From DAOSWM01 sp035380045 (GTDB lineage Bacteria > Bacteroidota > Bacteroidia > Bacteroidales > Tenuifilaceae): a stretch of 28,238 bases of DNA. The stretch covers positions 1 to 28,238 of the forward strand of contig DAOSWM010000043.1 of assembly GCA_035380045.1 (NCBI GenBank). The letters are read 5' to 3'. The position numbers and the translations under genes are program-made. Shown piece by piece: positions 16,244 through 24,267 of the stretch. Below the pieces are notes generated by a model that worked only from the letters and a program-made list of their open reading frames with translations, was not told the DNA's origin and did no database searches. Each line of letters opens with the position of its first letter. The first letter of the stretch is position 1.

Positions 16244-17179
16244 ATGAAAAAGGGATTATTAAGTTTAGCAATAGTAACAGTTGTATTTTCAACCCTTTTT
16301 GTTACGAACACTTTTTCACAGAATTTTCATTACGAACTACTTGGAGTACCTGCTCCCGATGAGTTTAGTGATTCCACTGCTTTCGTTGAATTTAGAGATA
16401 TTCTTCCCGCCAGCGCAACATTCACCAAGTGGGAAATAAACGGAGAGGATTTTATAACTAATCCGGTTACATACCAGTTTGATATTTCGAATTCATCCGA
16501 ATTCTTTGTACGATTAATTTTCAGCAACCCAAACCCCGATACTCTTGAGGCAACTATCAATGTAACTGCTGCTCTTTTTCTAGATAGCCTCGATAAAGAA
16601 CTTGGCGAACTTGCATCGCTAAAGAGAGTTTTCAGAAGCGCTTTCGATTTTCATTTTAACCATCCTGACAGCATTGGTTCATGGCGTTTCGACTGGACAA
16701 TAAACGATGAGAAGCCGGTAGGCATTACCTTTCCTGAACCCGGAATGGGCGATTTCCCAAACATTTATCATACTTTTGAGAATGGGGGCGATTACAACGT
16801 GAGATTACGTGTTACAAATATTGATAATTCCACATACGTTGCTATTTTCAACCCAATAATTCATCTTGAACCAATTTTTGGAACTGACAAAATTGATTTC
16901 AACCCGCTACCCAACGTTTTCTCTCCAAACAACGATGGAGTAAATGATTTTTATGAAGTTATTGCCAGTGGAACGACTAAACTTTCTTTTAAAGTTTTTG
17001 CTCGTTCAGGAGCTCTTGTATACCAGCACGAAGCCAACGTGATAAAATGGGATGGCAAGAACGATTACAACAAAGATGTACCAGATGGAATTTACTACTA
17101 CATTCTGGAGGACATTGGCGAAAAAAGGTATAACCCGGCAAAGGGTTTCTTCTACATACTTCGCGGCGAAAAAAACTAA
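16244..17179 (+). CDS. Secreted protein with PKD-like region and gliding-motility C-terminal (CHU_C) domain
   Basis: A 311-residue exported protein. The signal peptide covers about residues 1-25 (ending NTFSQN). A central region with FDFHFNHPDSIGSWRFDWTI and YHTFENGGDYNVRLRVTN looks like a PKD domain. The last 90 residues form a CHU_C/TIGR04131 domain, with PNVFSPNNDGVNDFYEV, a KVFARSGALVY strand, and WDGKNDY followed by VPDGIYYYIL. This domain is the type B sorting signal for the type IX secretion system of Bacteroidota, so surface attachment or release is expected. The partner and ligand are unknown. Its stop overlaps the convergent odhB stop. Confidence 0.85.
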   Translation: MKKGLLSLAIVTVVFSTLFVTNTFSQNFHYELLGVPAPDEFSDSTAFVEFRDILPASATFTKWEINGEDFITNPVTYQFDISNSSEFFVRLIFSNPNPDTLEATINVTAALFLDSLDKELGELASLKRVFRSAFDFHFNHPDSIGSWRFDWTINDEKPVGITFPEPGMGDFPNIYHTFENGGDYNVRLRVTNIDNSTYVAIFNPIIHLEPIFGTDKIDFNPLPNVFSPNNDGVNDFYEVIASGTTKLSFKVFARSGALVYQHEANVIKWDGKNDYNKDVPDGIYYYILEDIGEKRYNPAKGFFYILRGEKN

Positions 17180-18408
17180 ATTCCAAGCAACAACCTTTCG
17201 GGATTAACCCCACCAACCAGCATTTGTTGCGGGTTTTCAATCATTTGCTTTACCTTAACAAGAAATCCAACGGAATCCTTCCCGTCAATTATCCTGTGAT
17301 CGTAGCTGAGCGCAATGTACATCATTGGGCGGATTTCCACCTTGCCGTTTACGGCAACAGGCCGGTCGACAATATTGTGCATTCCCAGGATTCCCGATTG
17401 CGGAGGATTGAGAATTGGAGTTGACATCATGGAACCAAAAACGCCTCCGTTGGTAATGGTGAATGTTCCGCCCTCAAGATCATCGAGTCCGATTCTGCCC
17501 GAACGACCCTTCTCCGCCAAACGAGCAACCTCAGCTTCTATCTGTGGAATGCTCAAATCCTGCGCACTGCGCAGAACGGGAACCATTAATCCCTTTGGAG
17601 TTTGAACGGCAATTCCGATATCGAAATAGTTTGGTGTTACAATTTCATCGCCCTCAATGCGTGAGTTCACCATTGGATGCTGCTTAAGTGCCTCAATCAC
17701 TGATTTGGTGAAGAACGACATGAAACCAAGCTTAATTCCGTGCTTCTCTTGAAAATCTTTCTGATACTGCCTCCTGATTTCCATCACCCGGCTCATATCC
17801 ACCTCGTTGAAGGTGGTAAGCATTGCCGTTTCGTTTTTTACGCTCACCAAACGTTGGCTCAACTTCTTTCGGAGCTGGCTCATGGTTGTCCGTTCGTCTA
17901 TTCGTTCTGTGGATTTTTTCTCAACATTTTGGACAGATAAACCAGATACTGCTAAATTTACTTCCTCTGTTGATATTTTTTTCAATCCGTTTATTATATC
18001 ATCAACGTTTAAACCCTTTTCATCCATCAACTTTCGCGCAAGGGGAGTAACTTTTACTTTATGATTCTCAACCTTTATCGGAATTTTTTCAGCAGGTTTC
18101 TCAACAACTTTTTCTTCGATTTTTTCCTTTGCTTCAATTTTACTTTCCTTATCTACTGACTTTGCTTCTTTTTTGGCTTCAGTATCAATTGTACAAGCAG
18201 TTTCCCCAACTTTTATGGTTCCCTCATTCGCCTTAATTGAAACTACACCGCTATGACTTGCCAGCAACGGAAGCGTTGCTTTTTCCGATTCGATTTCGGC
18301 AACCTCCTGATCTTTCTCTACCCAGGAATTATCGTCAACCAACCAACGGGCAATTTCAACTTCGGTTATGGATTCACCGGGACTGGGGATTTTTATTTCG
18401 ACTTGCAT
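17176..18408 (-). CDS. odhB: 2-oxoglutarate dehydrogenase E2 (dihydrolipoyl succinyltransferase)
   Basis: A 410-residue E2 core subunit that passes the succinyl group from E1 to CoA. The lipoyl domain (1-76) has its lipoylated Lys at K43 in EIESEKATL. A long Lys/Glu/Ala-rich hinge follows (about 78-112). A peripheral subunit-binding domain is at about 118-145 (VTPLARKLMDEKG), and the catalytic domain carries H371 and D375 in SYDHRIIDGKDS. All key residues are intact. It lies downstream of odhA in the same direction; the intergenic segment contains a 100-N gap. E3 (lipoamide dehydrogenase) is not in the window. Confidence 0.96.
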   Translation of the reverse strand: MQVEIKIPSPGESITEVEIARWLVDDNSWVEKDQEVAEIESEKATLPLLASHSGVVSIKANEGTIKVGETACTIDTEAKKEAKSVDKESKIEAKEKIEEKVVEKPAEKIPIKVENHKVKVTPLARKLMDEKGLNVDDIINGLKKISTEEVNLAVSGLSVQNVEKKSTERIDERTTMSQLRKKLSQRLVSVKNETAMLTTFNEVDMSRVMEIRRQYQKDFQEKHGIKLGFMSFFTKSVIEALKQHPMVNSRIEGDEIVTPNYFDIGIAVQTPKGLMVPVLRSAQDLSIPQIEAEVARLAEKGRSGRIGLDDLEGGTFTITNGGVFGSMMSTPILNPPQSGILGMHNIVDRPVAVNGKVEIRPMMYIALSYDHRIIDGKDSVGFLVKVKQMIENPQQMLVGGVNPERLLLGI

Positions 18409-18422
18409 AGTTTACCACATTA

Positions 18423-18522
18423 NNNNNNNNNNNNNNNNNNNNNNNNNNNNNNNNNNNNNNNNNNNNNNNNNNNNNNNNNNNNNNNNNNNNNNNNNNNNNN
18501 NNNNNNNNNNNNNNNNNNNNNN
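18423..18522. other. Scaffold gap of 100 N between odhA and odhB
   Basis: Exactly 100 N, the placeholder for a gap of unknown length. The last bases before it are CACATTA (18416-18422), and the bases just after it are GACACATTAGACACA (18523-18537), which contain the same CACATTA. The missing sequence is probably a short tandem repeat. The true odhA-odhB distance is not known, so a small extra gene cannot be excluded. Confidence 0.95.
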
Positions 18523-18565
18523 GACACATTAGACACAAAAAAAAATTCAAAAAATACGTAAACAG

Positions 18566-21361
18566 TTATATTAACTTATACTGAGCTTCACGCTCCTCCT
18601 TGTGACTTCCAACTTTACACTGCAATCCGCAGTACTTATTTTTTAGCTCGCAATCGCACCTGCGGAAAACTTTACCAATAATTTCCTGCTGCTCCTTTGC
18701 ATGAATTTTGCTCAACCCAACCGCAGGACTACCGCTTGGCTGACGAGAAACCAATTCAAGTGGAACACTTGTGATATTATCGCGGATGAAATTCCACGCA
18801 CCCATATTCTTGGGTTCCTCCTGAACCCACAGCCATTTTATGGCATTCGGGTAATTCTTAATGATTTGTTCTATTTGCTTCTCGGGGAATGGGTATAGCT
18901 GCTCAATGCGAACCAATGCAATATCGCGTGCATCAAAGAACTCCTTGCGCTCTAGCAGATCGTAGTAAACTTTCCCTGAGCAGAAAACTACGCGAAGAAC
19001 TTTTTCTCTGTCAGTGTTTGGGTCATCAATAACCTCCTGAAATCCTCCGCTGGTAAAATCAGAAACTTGTGACGTGCACTTCGGATGGCGGAGTAAACTC
19101 TTGGGCGTAAACACCACCAGCGGAGTACGGAATGGTCGTTTCACCTGCCGACGTAAAGCATGGAAAAAATTTGCCGGAGTTGTAATATTTGTAATCTGCA
19201 TATTTTGCCTTGCGGCAAGAGTGAGAAATCGCTCGATTCGTGCGCTGGAATGCTCCGGGCCCTGACCTTCGAATCCATGCGGAAGCAGAAGTGTAATTCC
19301 GGAACCGAGTCCCCACTTGTCCTCAGCAGAGCTGATATACTGATCGATTATTACCTGAGCAACGTTGTGAAAATCGCCAAACTGTGCCTCCCAAATCGTT
19401 AGTCCGTTTACAGTTCCCAGTGAGTATCCGTACTCAAATCCCATAACACCATACTCCGAAAGCGGACTGTTGAACACATGAAAAGCAGCCTGATTCTCTG
19501 AAATATTTTTGATTGGATAGTACTTCTCCTCCGAATCCTCGACGGAGTAAACGCAATGACGATGCGAAAATGTTCCACGCTCACTATCCTGACCGCTTAA
19601 CCTAACCGGGTTTCCTTCGTTCACCAACGTTCCGTATGCTAGCAGTTCAGCCATTCCCCAGTCAATCCGATTCTCAGCAATCATAAGGTTTCGATCGCTT
19701 ACCAGCTTTTCGAGTTTCCTAAAAAAATTTTTCCCTTCGGGAAAACTGTTGATTTTTCCAGCAACTTTTAGAAGTGAATCTTTTTCTACTCCAGTAAAAT
19801 CAGAACTTTCAAAATCCTCAGGATTTGAGTAGCGCACGCCTTCCCATTCATCCTCAAGGAAACGCTTTATTTTAACTTTTTTGATTGTACGGGCTAGTTC
19901 CAACTTCATTTCCAGAATCTGATCGTAATCAGAAATTGCAACCTTTACATCATCCAAAGAAAAAATTCCATCAGCAACCAATTGCGATGAGTAAATATCC
20001 CTAACATTTTGGTGTTTCTCAATTGCTTTGTAAAGAATAGGCTGAGTGAATCGTGGCTCATCGCCCTCGTTGTGGCCGTAGCGACGGTAACAGAGGAGAT
20101 CGATAAAAACATCGGTGTGAAATTTTTGCCGGTACTCCATGGCAATTTTTATGGTGTGAACCAGAGCCTCGGGATCGTCGCCATTAACATGTAAAATTGG
20201 CGCTTTAATTACTTTGCCAATATCTGTACAATACGTGCTGCTTCGTGCCTCGAGATAGTTTGTGGTAAAACCAACCTGATTGTTTATGGTAAGATGAATG
20301 GTTCCTCCGGTTTTGTAACCCTCGAGCTGCGACATCTGAATTGTTTCGTAAACAACACCCTGCGAAGCAATTGCTGCATCGCCGTGGATAACAATCGGCG
20401 CCAGCCGATTGAAATCCTTCTCGTAAAGCCGATTTATTCTGGCGCGAGCCAGTCCCTCAACAACAGGAGCAACCGTTTCGAGGTGCGATGGATTTGGGAC
20501 AAGATTTAGCGTAACTGTTTTCCCCGTGTCAGTTTTAACCGAATTGCTGTAGCCCATGTGATACTTCACATCGCCAAGCGCCACATTCTCGTCGTACTCC
20601 TCTCCCAAAAATTCGTTAAAAATATGCTCGTACGGTTTTTGCATAAGGTTTGCCAGAACGTTAAGTCTTCCGCGATGCGACATTCCAATAACAAACTCCT
20701 CAATTCCCAGCTCGGCTCCCCTTTCAACCACCGCATCGAGTGCGGGGATTAACGACTCGGCTCCTTCGAGCGAAAATCGTTTCTGTCCAACAAATTTTTT
20801 ATGAATAAACTGCTCAAATCCAACAGCCTGCTTAAGGTGAAAGAAAATGTGTTTTTTTTGTTCGGGTGTAAATTGCGTTTGATTCCGTGAGGTTTCAACC
20901 TTCTCCTTTATCCACGAAACAACTTCATTGTCACGAATATACAAATACTCTGCACCAATTGATTTGCAGTAGGTTTCCTTCAAATGGTCAACAATATCTT
21001 TCAGCTTTGCTGGCCCAATTCCAATTTCTTTCCCTGCCTGAAACGTTGACTCTAAATCGGATTGGTTCAATCCGAAGTTTTCAATATCGAGTGTTGGTGA
21101 ATATTTCCTTCGTGTTCGAACCGGGTTTGTTTGGGTAAAAAGGTGTCCCCTTTTCCGGTACGCATCTATTAGGTTCAGAACTTTCACTTCGGTATCGTAG
21201 AGTTCGCCACCATTGGTGCCGAAGTGAGCTAAGGCAAAATCGAATCCTTTAAAGAATTTTTGCCAACTCTCGTCAACAGAATTGGGATTTTTTTGGTACT
21301 CCCTGTAAAGTTCGTCTAAAGTTTGTGGATCGATATTTCCAAGCGACGAAAGTGAATCCAT
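18566..21361 (-). CDS. odhA: 2-oxoglutarate dehydrogenase E1 (thiamine-dependent)
   Basis: A 931-residue E1 subunit that decarboxylates 2-oxoglutarate with thiamine diphosphate and loads succinyl onto the lipoyl arm of OdhB. The N-terminus has the E2-binding helix seen in OGDHs (LDELYREYQKNPNSVD). H229 lies in MSHRGRLNVLA, and the thiamine diphosphate motif starts at G327-D328 (GDAAIASQG) and ends in the INNQVGFTT segment. The C-terminal transketolase-like half is complete. An unusual tail of about 30 residues follows the normal end, with four cysteines (C902, C904, C911, C915). Length is otherwise standard. It forms a pair with odhB downstream. Confidence 0.96.
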   Translation of the reverse strand: MDSLSSLGNIDPQTLDELYREYQKNPNSVDESWQKFFKGFDFALAHFGTNGGELYDTEVKVLNLIDAYRKRGHLFTQTNPVRTRRKYSPTLDIENFGLNQSDLESTFQAGKEIGIGPAKLKDIVDHLKETYCKSIGAEYLYIRDNEVVSWIKEKVETSRNQTQFTPEQKKHIFFHLKQAVGFEQFIHKKFVGQKRFSLEGAESLIPALDAVVERGAELGIEEFVIGMSHRGRLNVLANLMQKPYEHIFNEFLGEEYDENVALGDVKYHMGYSNSVKTDTGKTVTLNLVPNPSHLETVAPVVEGLARARINRLYEKDFNRLAPIVIHGDAAIASQGVVYETIQMSQLEGYKTGGTIHLTINNQVGFTTNYLEARSSTYCTDIGKVIKAPILHVNGDDPEALVHTIKIAMEYRQKFHTDVFIDLLCYRRYGHNEGDEPRFTQPILYKAIEKHQNVRDIYSSQLVADGIFSLDDVKVAISDYDQILEMKLELARTIKKVKIKRFLEDEWEGVRYSNPEDFESSDFTGVEKDSLLKVAGKINSFPEGKNFFRKLEKLVSDRNLMIAENRIDWGMAELLAYGTLVNEGNPVRLSGQDSERGTFSHRHCVYSVEDSEEKYYPIKNISENQAAFHVFNSPLSEYGVMGFEYGYSLGTVNGLTIWEAQFGDFHNVAQVIIDQYISSAEDKWGLGSGITLLLPHGFEGQGPEHSSARIERFLTLAARQNMQITNITTPANFFHALRRQVKRPFRTPLVVFTPKSLLRHPKCTSQVSDFTSGGFQEVIDDPNTDREKVLRVVFCSGKVYYDLLERKEFFDARDIALVRIEQLYPFPEKQIEQIIKNYPNAIKWLWVQEEPKNMGAWNFIRDNITSVPLELVSRQPSGSPAVGLSKIHAKEQQEIIGKVFRRCDCELKNKYCGLQCKVGSHKEEREAQYKLI

Positions 21362-21460
21362 ACCCTAAAATTGTGTTTTGTTCTCAAATCAACAACCCAA
21401 TTCGCATATTGTTGAAGTAAATCTAAGGTAATATTGGCTATTTTTCAAATGAAAAACTGA

Positions 21461-21495
21461 AAAAAGAAAAGCTCATCCTTTTCGATGAGCTTTTT
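21461..21495 (-). terminator. Intrinsic terminator after the DUF4412 gene
   Basis: A stem with arms AAAAGCTCATC and GATGAGCTTTT (21467-21477 and 21484-21494) has a 6-nt loop, followed on the minus strand by T-rich sequence (TTTTCTTTTTTC). The stem lies about 20 bp past the stop of the minus-strand DUF4412 gene. It separates that gene from odhA. Confidence 0.82.
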
Positions 21496-21513
21496 GATTC
21501 TTTAGAAAGCAAG

Positions 21514-22437
21514 TTACTGCTGCCCACCCATTCCAATTATGTTGTATCCGGAAATATCTAATTTTTTAAAACTTTCGGGAAGAATTTCTTTCACAATCAT
21601 GTGGGTGCTGGCATCGGAGTTTGCATCCTTAAACACCATTTCCATAACCATTCCCATTCCGTATGCCCATCCTCCGGATGCTAACGCTTGAAATCCGTTC
21701 ATGTAGCTGTAAGCGTTCGAGAAGTTCAACTTCTGATCGTTGGTAACCCAAAGGTTCACACTTCCTTCCGGATTTACATAGCTGTACTCCTTGCAGTTGA
21801 ATCCTGCAATTGTTTTACTATTACCAGTTGGTGCGTACCATGGATGAACAAACTCTTCAGGGTTAACTTCCTCAGTAATTTCTTCGCTTTCACTCTCCAT
21901 GGCAGCGCTATCGGGAGGAATGTACAGAGCCATACCATTACGCTCAACGCCGTCGTCGCCAAGAATAAGCATGGCCCAGTTCTTAGTGTCGAAAATTATG
22001 GTACTCTTCTGCTTTTTCCCTGTTTCTTTATCAACACCATCAAACACAAGAGCGTAGCTCTTGTCGTTTGGACTATAGAATGTTGAGTACAAAACTTTTT
22101 CTTTGTTGCTTAGCGAATCGACTACCTCAATTTCCATGAGCATGCTCGACGAAAAATCGTACTGCTTCTCGTACTTCACATTGTTAAGCCCCATGGCGCT
22201 CATCATTTTGCGCTCTAAGAAATTAGGCTGACTGCTTGAACGTTGCGGTGCAGGTTCATCGGCTTGCTGTTGGTTCTCGGGTTGAGCCTCAGGCTGTTTT
22301 TCTTCTTCTCCTTCAACTTTTTTTGAAATGGTTTTCAGAGCCTTATCCCTCAGTAGCCCTTTAATCTGTGCATTTGCAAAAGTTGGTCCCAATACTATTG
22401 CTGCCGCCAAAAATAATCGTACAATAACTTGGTTCAT
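21514..22437 (-). CDS. Secreted DUF4412-type protein
   Basis: A 307-residue exported protein with a signal peptide (about residues 1-23, ending TFANAQ). A low-complexity Glu/Gln/Pro-rich stretch (about 40-68) is followed by a beta-rich region from 80 to 305. That region includes YVNPEGSVNLWVTNDQ and IVKEILPESFKKLDISGYNI near the end, a pattern I associate with DUF4412 of Bacteroidota. It resembles periplasmic lipid- or ligand-binding beta-barrels of the LolA type in outline only. The function is unknown. It is a single gene with its own terminator; a promoter was not identified on the minus strand upstream. Confidence 0.72.
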   Translation of the reverse strand: MNQVIVRLFLAAAIVLGPTFANAQIKGLLRDKALKTISKKVEGEEEKQPEAQPENQQQADEPAPQRSSSQPNFLERKMMSAMGLNNVKYEKQYDFSSSMLMEIEVVDSLSNKEKVLYSTFYSPNDKSYALVFDGVDKETGKKQKSTIIFDTKNWAMLILGDDGVERNGMALYIPPDSAAMESESEEITEEVNPEEFVHPWYAPTGNSKTIAGFNCKEYSYVNPEGSVNLWVTNDQKLNFSNAYSYMNGFQALASGGWAYGMGMVMEMVFKDANSDASTHMIVKEILPESFKKLDISGYNIIGMGGQQ

Positions 22438-22538
22438 TTTGGTTTGTTTTTAGAATTTTTCATAAAAAAGTGGATGCAAGTTACATTAAATTATGTTTCA
22501 CTTAAACATTGTTTAAAAAAATTTTACGCCAAATCTTA

Positions 22539-22546
22539 TATCTTTG
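22539..22546 (+). promoter_or_regulatory. -7 promoter element for hydF
   Basis: TATCTTTG fits TAnnTTTG and lies 18 bp upstream of the hydF ATG, giving a leader of about 10-14 nt. The -33 TTTG is not seen at 19 nt. Confidence 0.5.
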
Positions 22547-22564
22547 CCCAAAAGCTAAAAAGCT

Positions 22565-23800
22565 ATGAGCAAAGGCAAAGAGAGCAAACCACATATTGGC
22601 ATATACGGCCGTAGGAACAACGGTAAAAGTTCACTTATCAACATGCTGGCCGGACAGGATGTTGCCATCGTATCCGATTATGCGGGTACCACAACCGACC
22701 CGGTAAAAAAATCGTTCGAGATTACTGGTTTTGGCCCGGTAATTCTGATTGACACTGCCGGAATTGACGATGTTGGGGAGCTTGGCAACCTTCGCATCGA
22801 AAAAACTCTCGGAACCATTAAGCAAATTGATTTGGCAATTCTTGTTCTGGCGAACAATGTTCTTGGAACATTTGAAACCATGCTGGTTGATGAATTCCGA
22901 AAAAACGAAACTCCGTTTGTGGTTGTTCACAGTAAGCAGGACATTGCCCCAATAGCCAAATTTTTCAAGGATGACATTTTGAAGAACCTTGGAAATCCCC
23001 GTGTAATTGAAGTCAGCGCAACACAACGGAATGGCTTGGAGGACTTGGTAAATGCAATTCGAGTTTCAATTCCTGAGTCATCTTACAAAACGCCAACGTT
23101 ACTAGGCGATTTGGTAAAGTACGGCGATATAGTACTTCTTATCACGCCAATTGATGTTGAAGCGCCTGTAGGCAGGCTAATACTTCCGCAGGTTCAAACC
23201 ATTCGCGATGCGCTCGATAACGATGCAGTAGCAATCGTTCTAAAAGAACGAGAAGTTGATGCATTCCTGCGGAAAACAGGAATTCGTCCGGCGCTTGCAG
23301 TAACCGATAGCCAAATCTTCACCAAGGCCGATGCGTCAATTCCCCGCGATATTCCGCTAACCAGCTTCAGCATTCTGCTTGCTCGCCTAAAGGGCGATTT
23401 TGATAGCTACATAAAGGGAACTCCAAAAATTTCAGAGTTAAAGGATGGCGAACGGGTTTTAATTTTAGAAAGCTGCACACATCACGTTTCATGTGATGAC
23501 ATTAGTCGCGTTAAAATCCCTCGATGGATAAGTAATTTTACAGGGAAAAGGTTGGAGTATGAAGTAGTTTCCGGTCTGGATAAGCTGCCCCGACCAATTA
23601 CTGACTACTCCATTGTAATTCAGTGCGGTGGTTGCGTAATTACCCGCAAACAAATATTTAGCAGGCTAAAACCTGCTATTGATGCAGGAATTCCTGTTAC
23701 AAACTTCGGAATGGCCATAGCTTACGTTCAGGGAATATTCAATCGTGCGGTTGAACCGTTTGTACTTGGAAGAAAGGTAACCGGGAGTGAATACTTGTAA
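22565..23800 (+). CDS. hydF: [FeFe]-hydrogenase maturation GTPase HydF
   Basis: A 411-residue protein that acts as the scaffold on which the 2Fe subcluster of the H-cluster is built and then handed to apo-HydA. The N-terminal GTPase domain has the P-loop GRRNNGKSS at residues 15-23 and DTAGIDD of the G3 region. The C-terminal [4Fe-4S] site shows the diagnostic pattern C304-x-H306 (CTHH) and C354-G-G-C357. Full length and intact. hydE, hydG and a hydrogenase gene are not in the window, so it acts with partners encoded elsewhere. Confidence 0.95.
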   Translation: MSKGKESKPHIGIYGRRNNGKSSLINMLAGQDVAIVSDYAGTTTDPVKKSFEITGFGPVILIDTAGIDDVGELGNLRIEKTLGTIKQIDLAILVLANNVLGTFETMLVDEFRKNETPFVVVHSKQDIAPIAKFFKDDILKNLGNPRVIEVSATQRNGLEDLVNAIRVSIPESSYKTPTLLGDLVKYGDIVLLITPIDVEAPVGRLILPQVQTIRDALDNDAVAIVLKEREVDAFLRKTGIRPALAVTDSQIFTKADASIPRDIPLTSFSILLARLKGDFDSYIKGTPKISELKDGERVLILESCTHHVSCDDISRVKIPRWISNFTGKRLEYEVVSGLDKLPRPITDYSIVIQCGGCVITRKQIFSRLKPAIDAGIPVTNFGMAIAYVQGIFNRAVEPFVLGRKVTGSEYL

Positions 23801-23848
23801 ACAAAAGGGTTCTTTCTCGTTTTAATGGAATGTTGTTAACAAATTTTT

Positions 23849-24039
23849 AATATTATCGGTGCGCTGCACCTTTGCCCTTTTACTTGTTAATATTTTACAA
23901 ATATTTACGCCCTGACTGCCGTTCAGGCAGGTGCTCTGCAGCTTGCGTTATAATAATTTGATATAGGTGCGTAGCACCGTAGATATTGGTAAGAAATACT
24001 TCTGATATAGTAACCTAGGTGCAGCGCACCGGTAATATT
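23849..24039. repeat. Cluster of three GGTGC-NNN-GCACC palindromes, about 190 bp
   Basis: Three 13-bp hairpins GGTGC-nnn-GCACC lie at 23858-23870 (loop GCT), 23966-23978 (GTA) and 24018-24030 (AGC). The first and third are the two ends of a 23-bp inverted repeat (23849-23871 and 24017-24039) with one mismatch, and the second shares flanks with the third (GATAT ahead, ATATTG behind). Another hairpin, CTGCC-GTTCA-GGCAG, is at 23916-23930. The gap from 23801 to 24066 contains no gene. It looks like a REP- or MITE-type non-coding element; the hairpins may also end the hydF transcript. Confidence 0.6.
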
Positions 24040-24066
24040 GAATTGTTCGGGCAAGTATAAAAAAAA

Positions 24067-24168
24067 GTGGGTAAGCTACTTATATCGCACCGCTACAACC
24101 GTTTACCCTTGCTACCTTCCGGTCCTGGGGGGATTCAACAGGAGCTGGTCGTATAAGACTTACCCGGC
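24067..24168 (-). ncRNA. ffs: Signal recognition particle RNA (4.5S, small type)
   Basis: On the minus strand the sequence forms a long hairpin about 100 nt long, opening with GGGTAAG and closing with CTTACCC. The apical domain reads CAGGACCGGAAGGTAGCAAGG, including the GGAA tetraloop and the asymmetric internal loop bound by Ffh. It is the small bacterial type with no Alu domain. An 8-T run follows immediately (24059-24066), so the base stem serves as its terminator. A perfect promoter lies directly upstream. It sits between hydF and the DUF4199 gene. Confidence 0.93.
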
Positions 24169-24169
24169 A

Positions 24170-24200
24170 CAAAGGTACTAACAAATTTAGCCCAAACAAA
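24170..24200 (-). promoter_or_regulatory. Consensus promoter of the SRP RNA gene
   Basis: On the minus strand TTTG (24197-24200) and TACCTTTG (24170-24177) are 19 nt apart, a perfect TTTG-N19-TAnnTTTG. The expected start is within a few bases of 24166, matching the predicted 5' end of the RNA. Confidence 0.8.
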
Positions 24201-24231
24201 AGTTTTTTATCGCATTTTTTAGTTTTTCTAA

Positions 24232-24239
24232 TATCTTTG
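24232..24239 (+). promoter_or_regulatory. -7 promoter element for the DUF4199-GT2 unit
   Basis: TATCTTTG fits TAnnTTTG and lies 28 bp upstream of the DUF4199 ATG. It is divergent from the SRP RNA promoter, with about 30 bp between them. Confidence 0.55.
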
Positions 24240-24267
24240 TTTTTTAAATCCCTAAAAAAATCAACCA

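Noticed and set aside
22565..23800. A hydrogenase maturation cluster around hydF
   Set aside because: No hydE, hydG or hydrogenase gene lies within the window; the neighbours are a DUF4412 protein and the SRP RNA.
23801..24066. A tRNA or attachment site in the hydF-SRP RNA gap
   Set aside because: No cloverleaf or T-loop motif is visible on either strand, and there is no integrase nearby.
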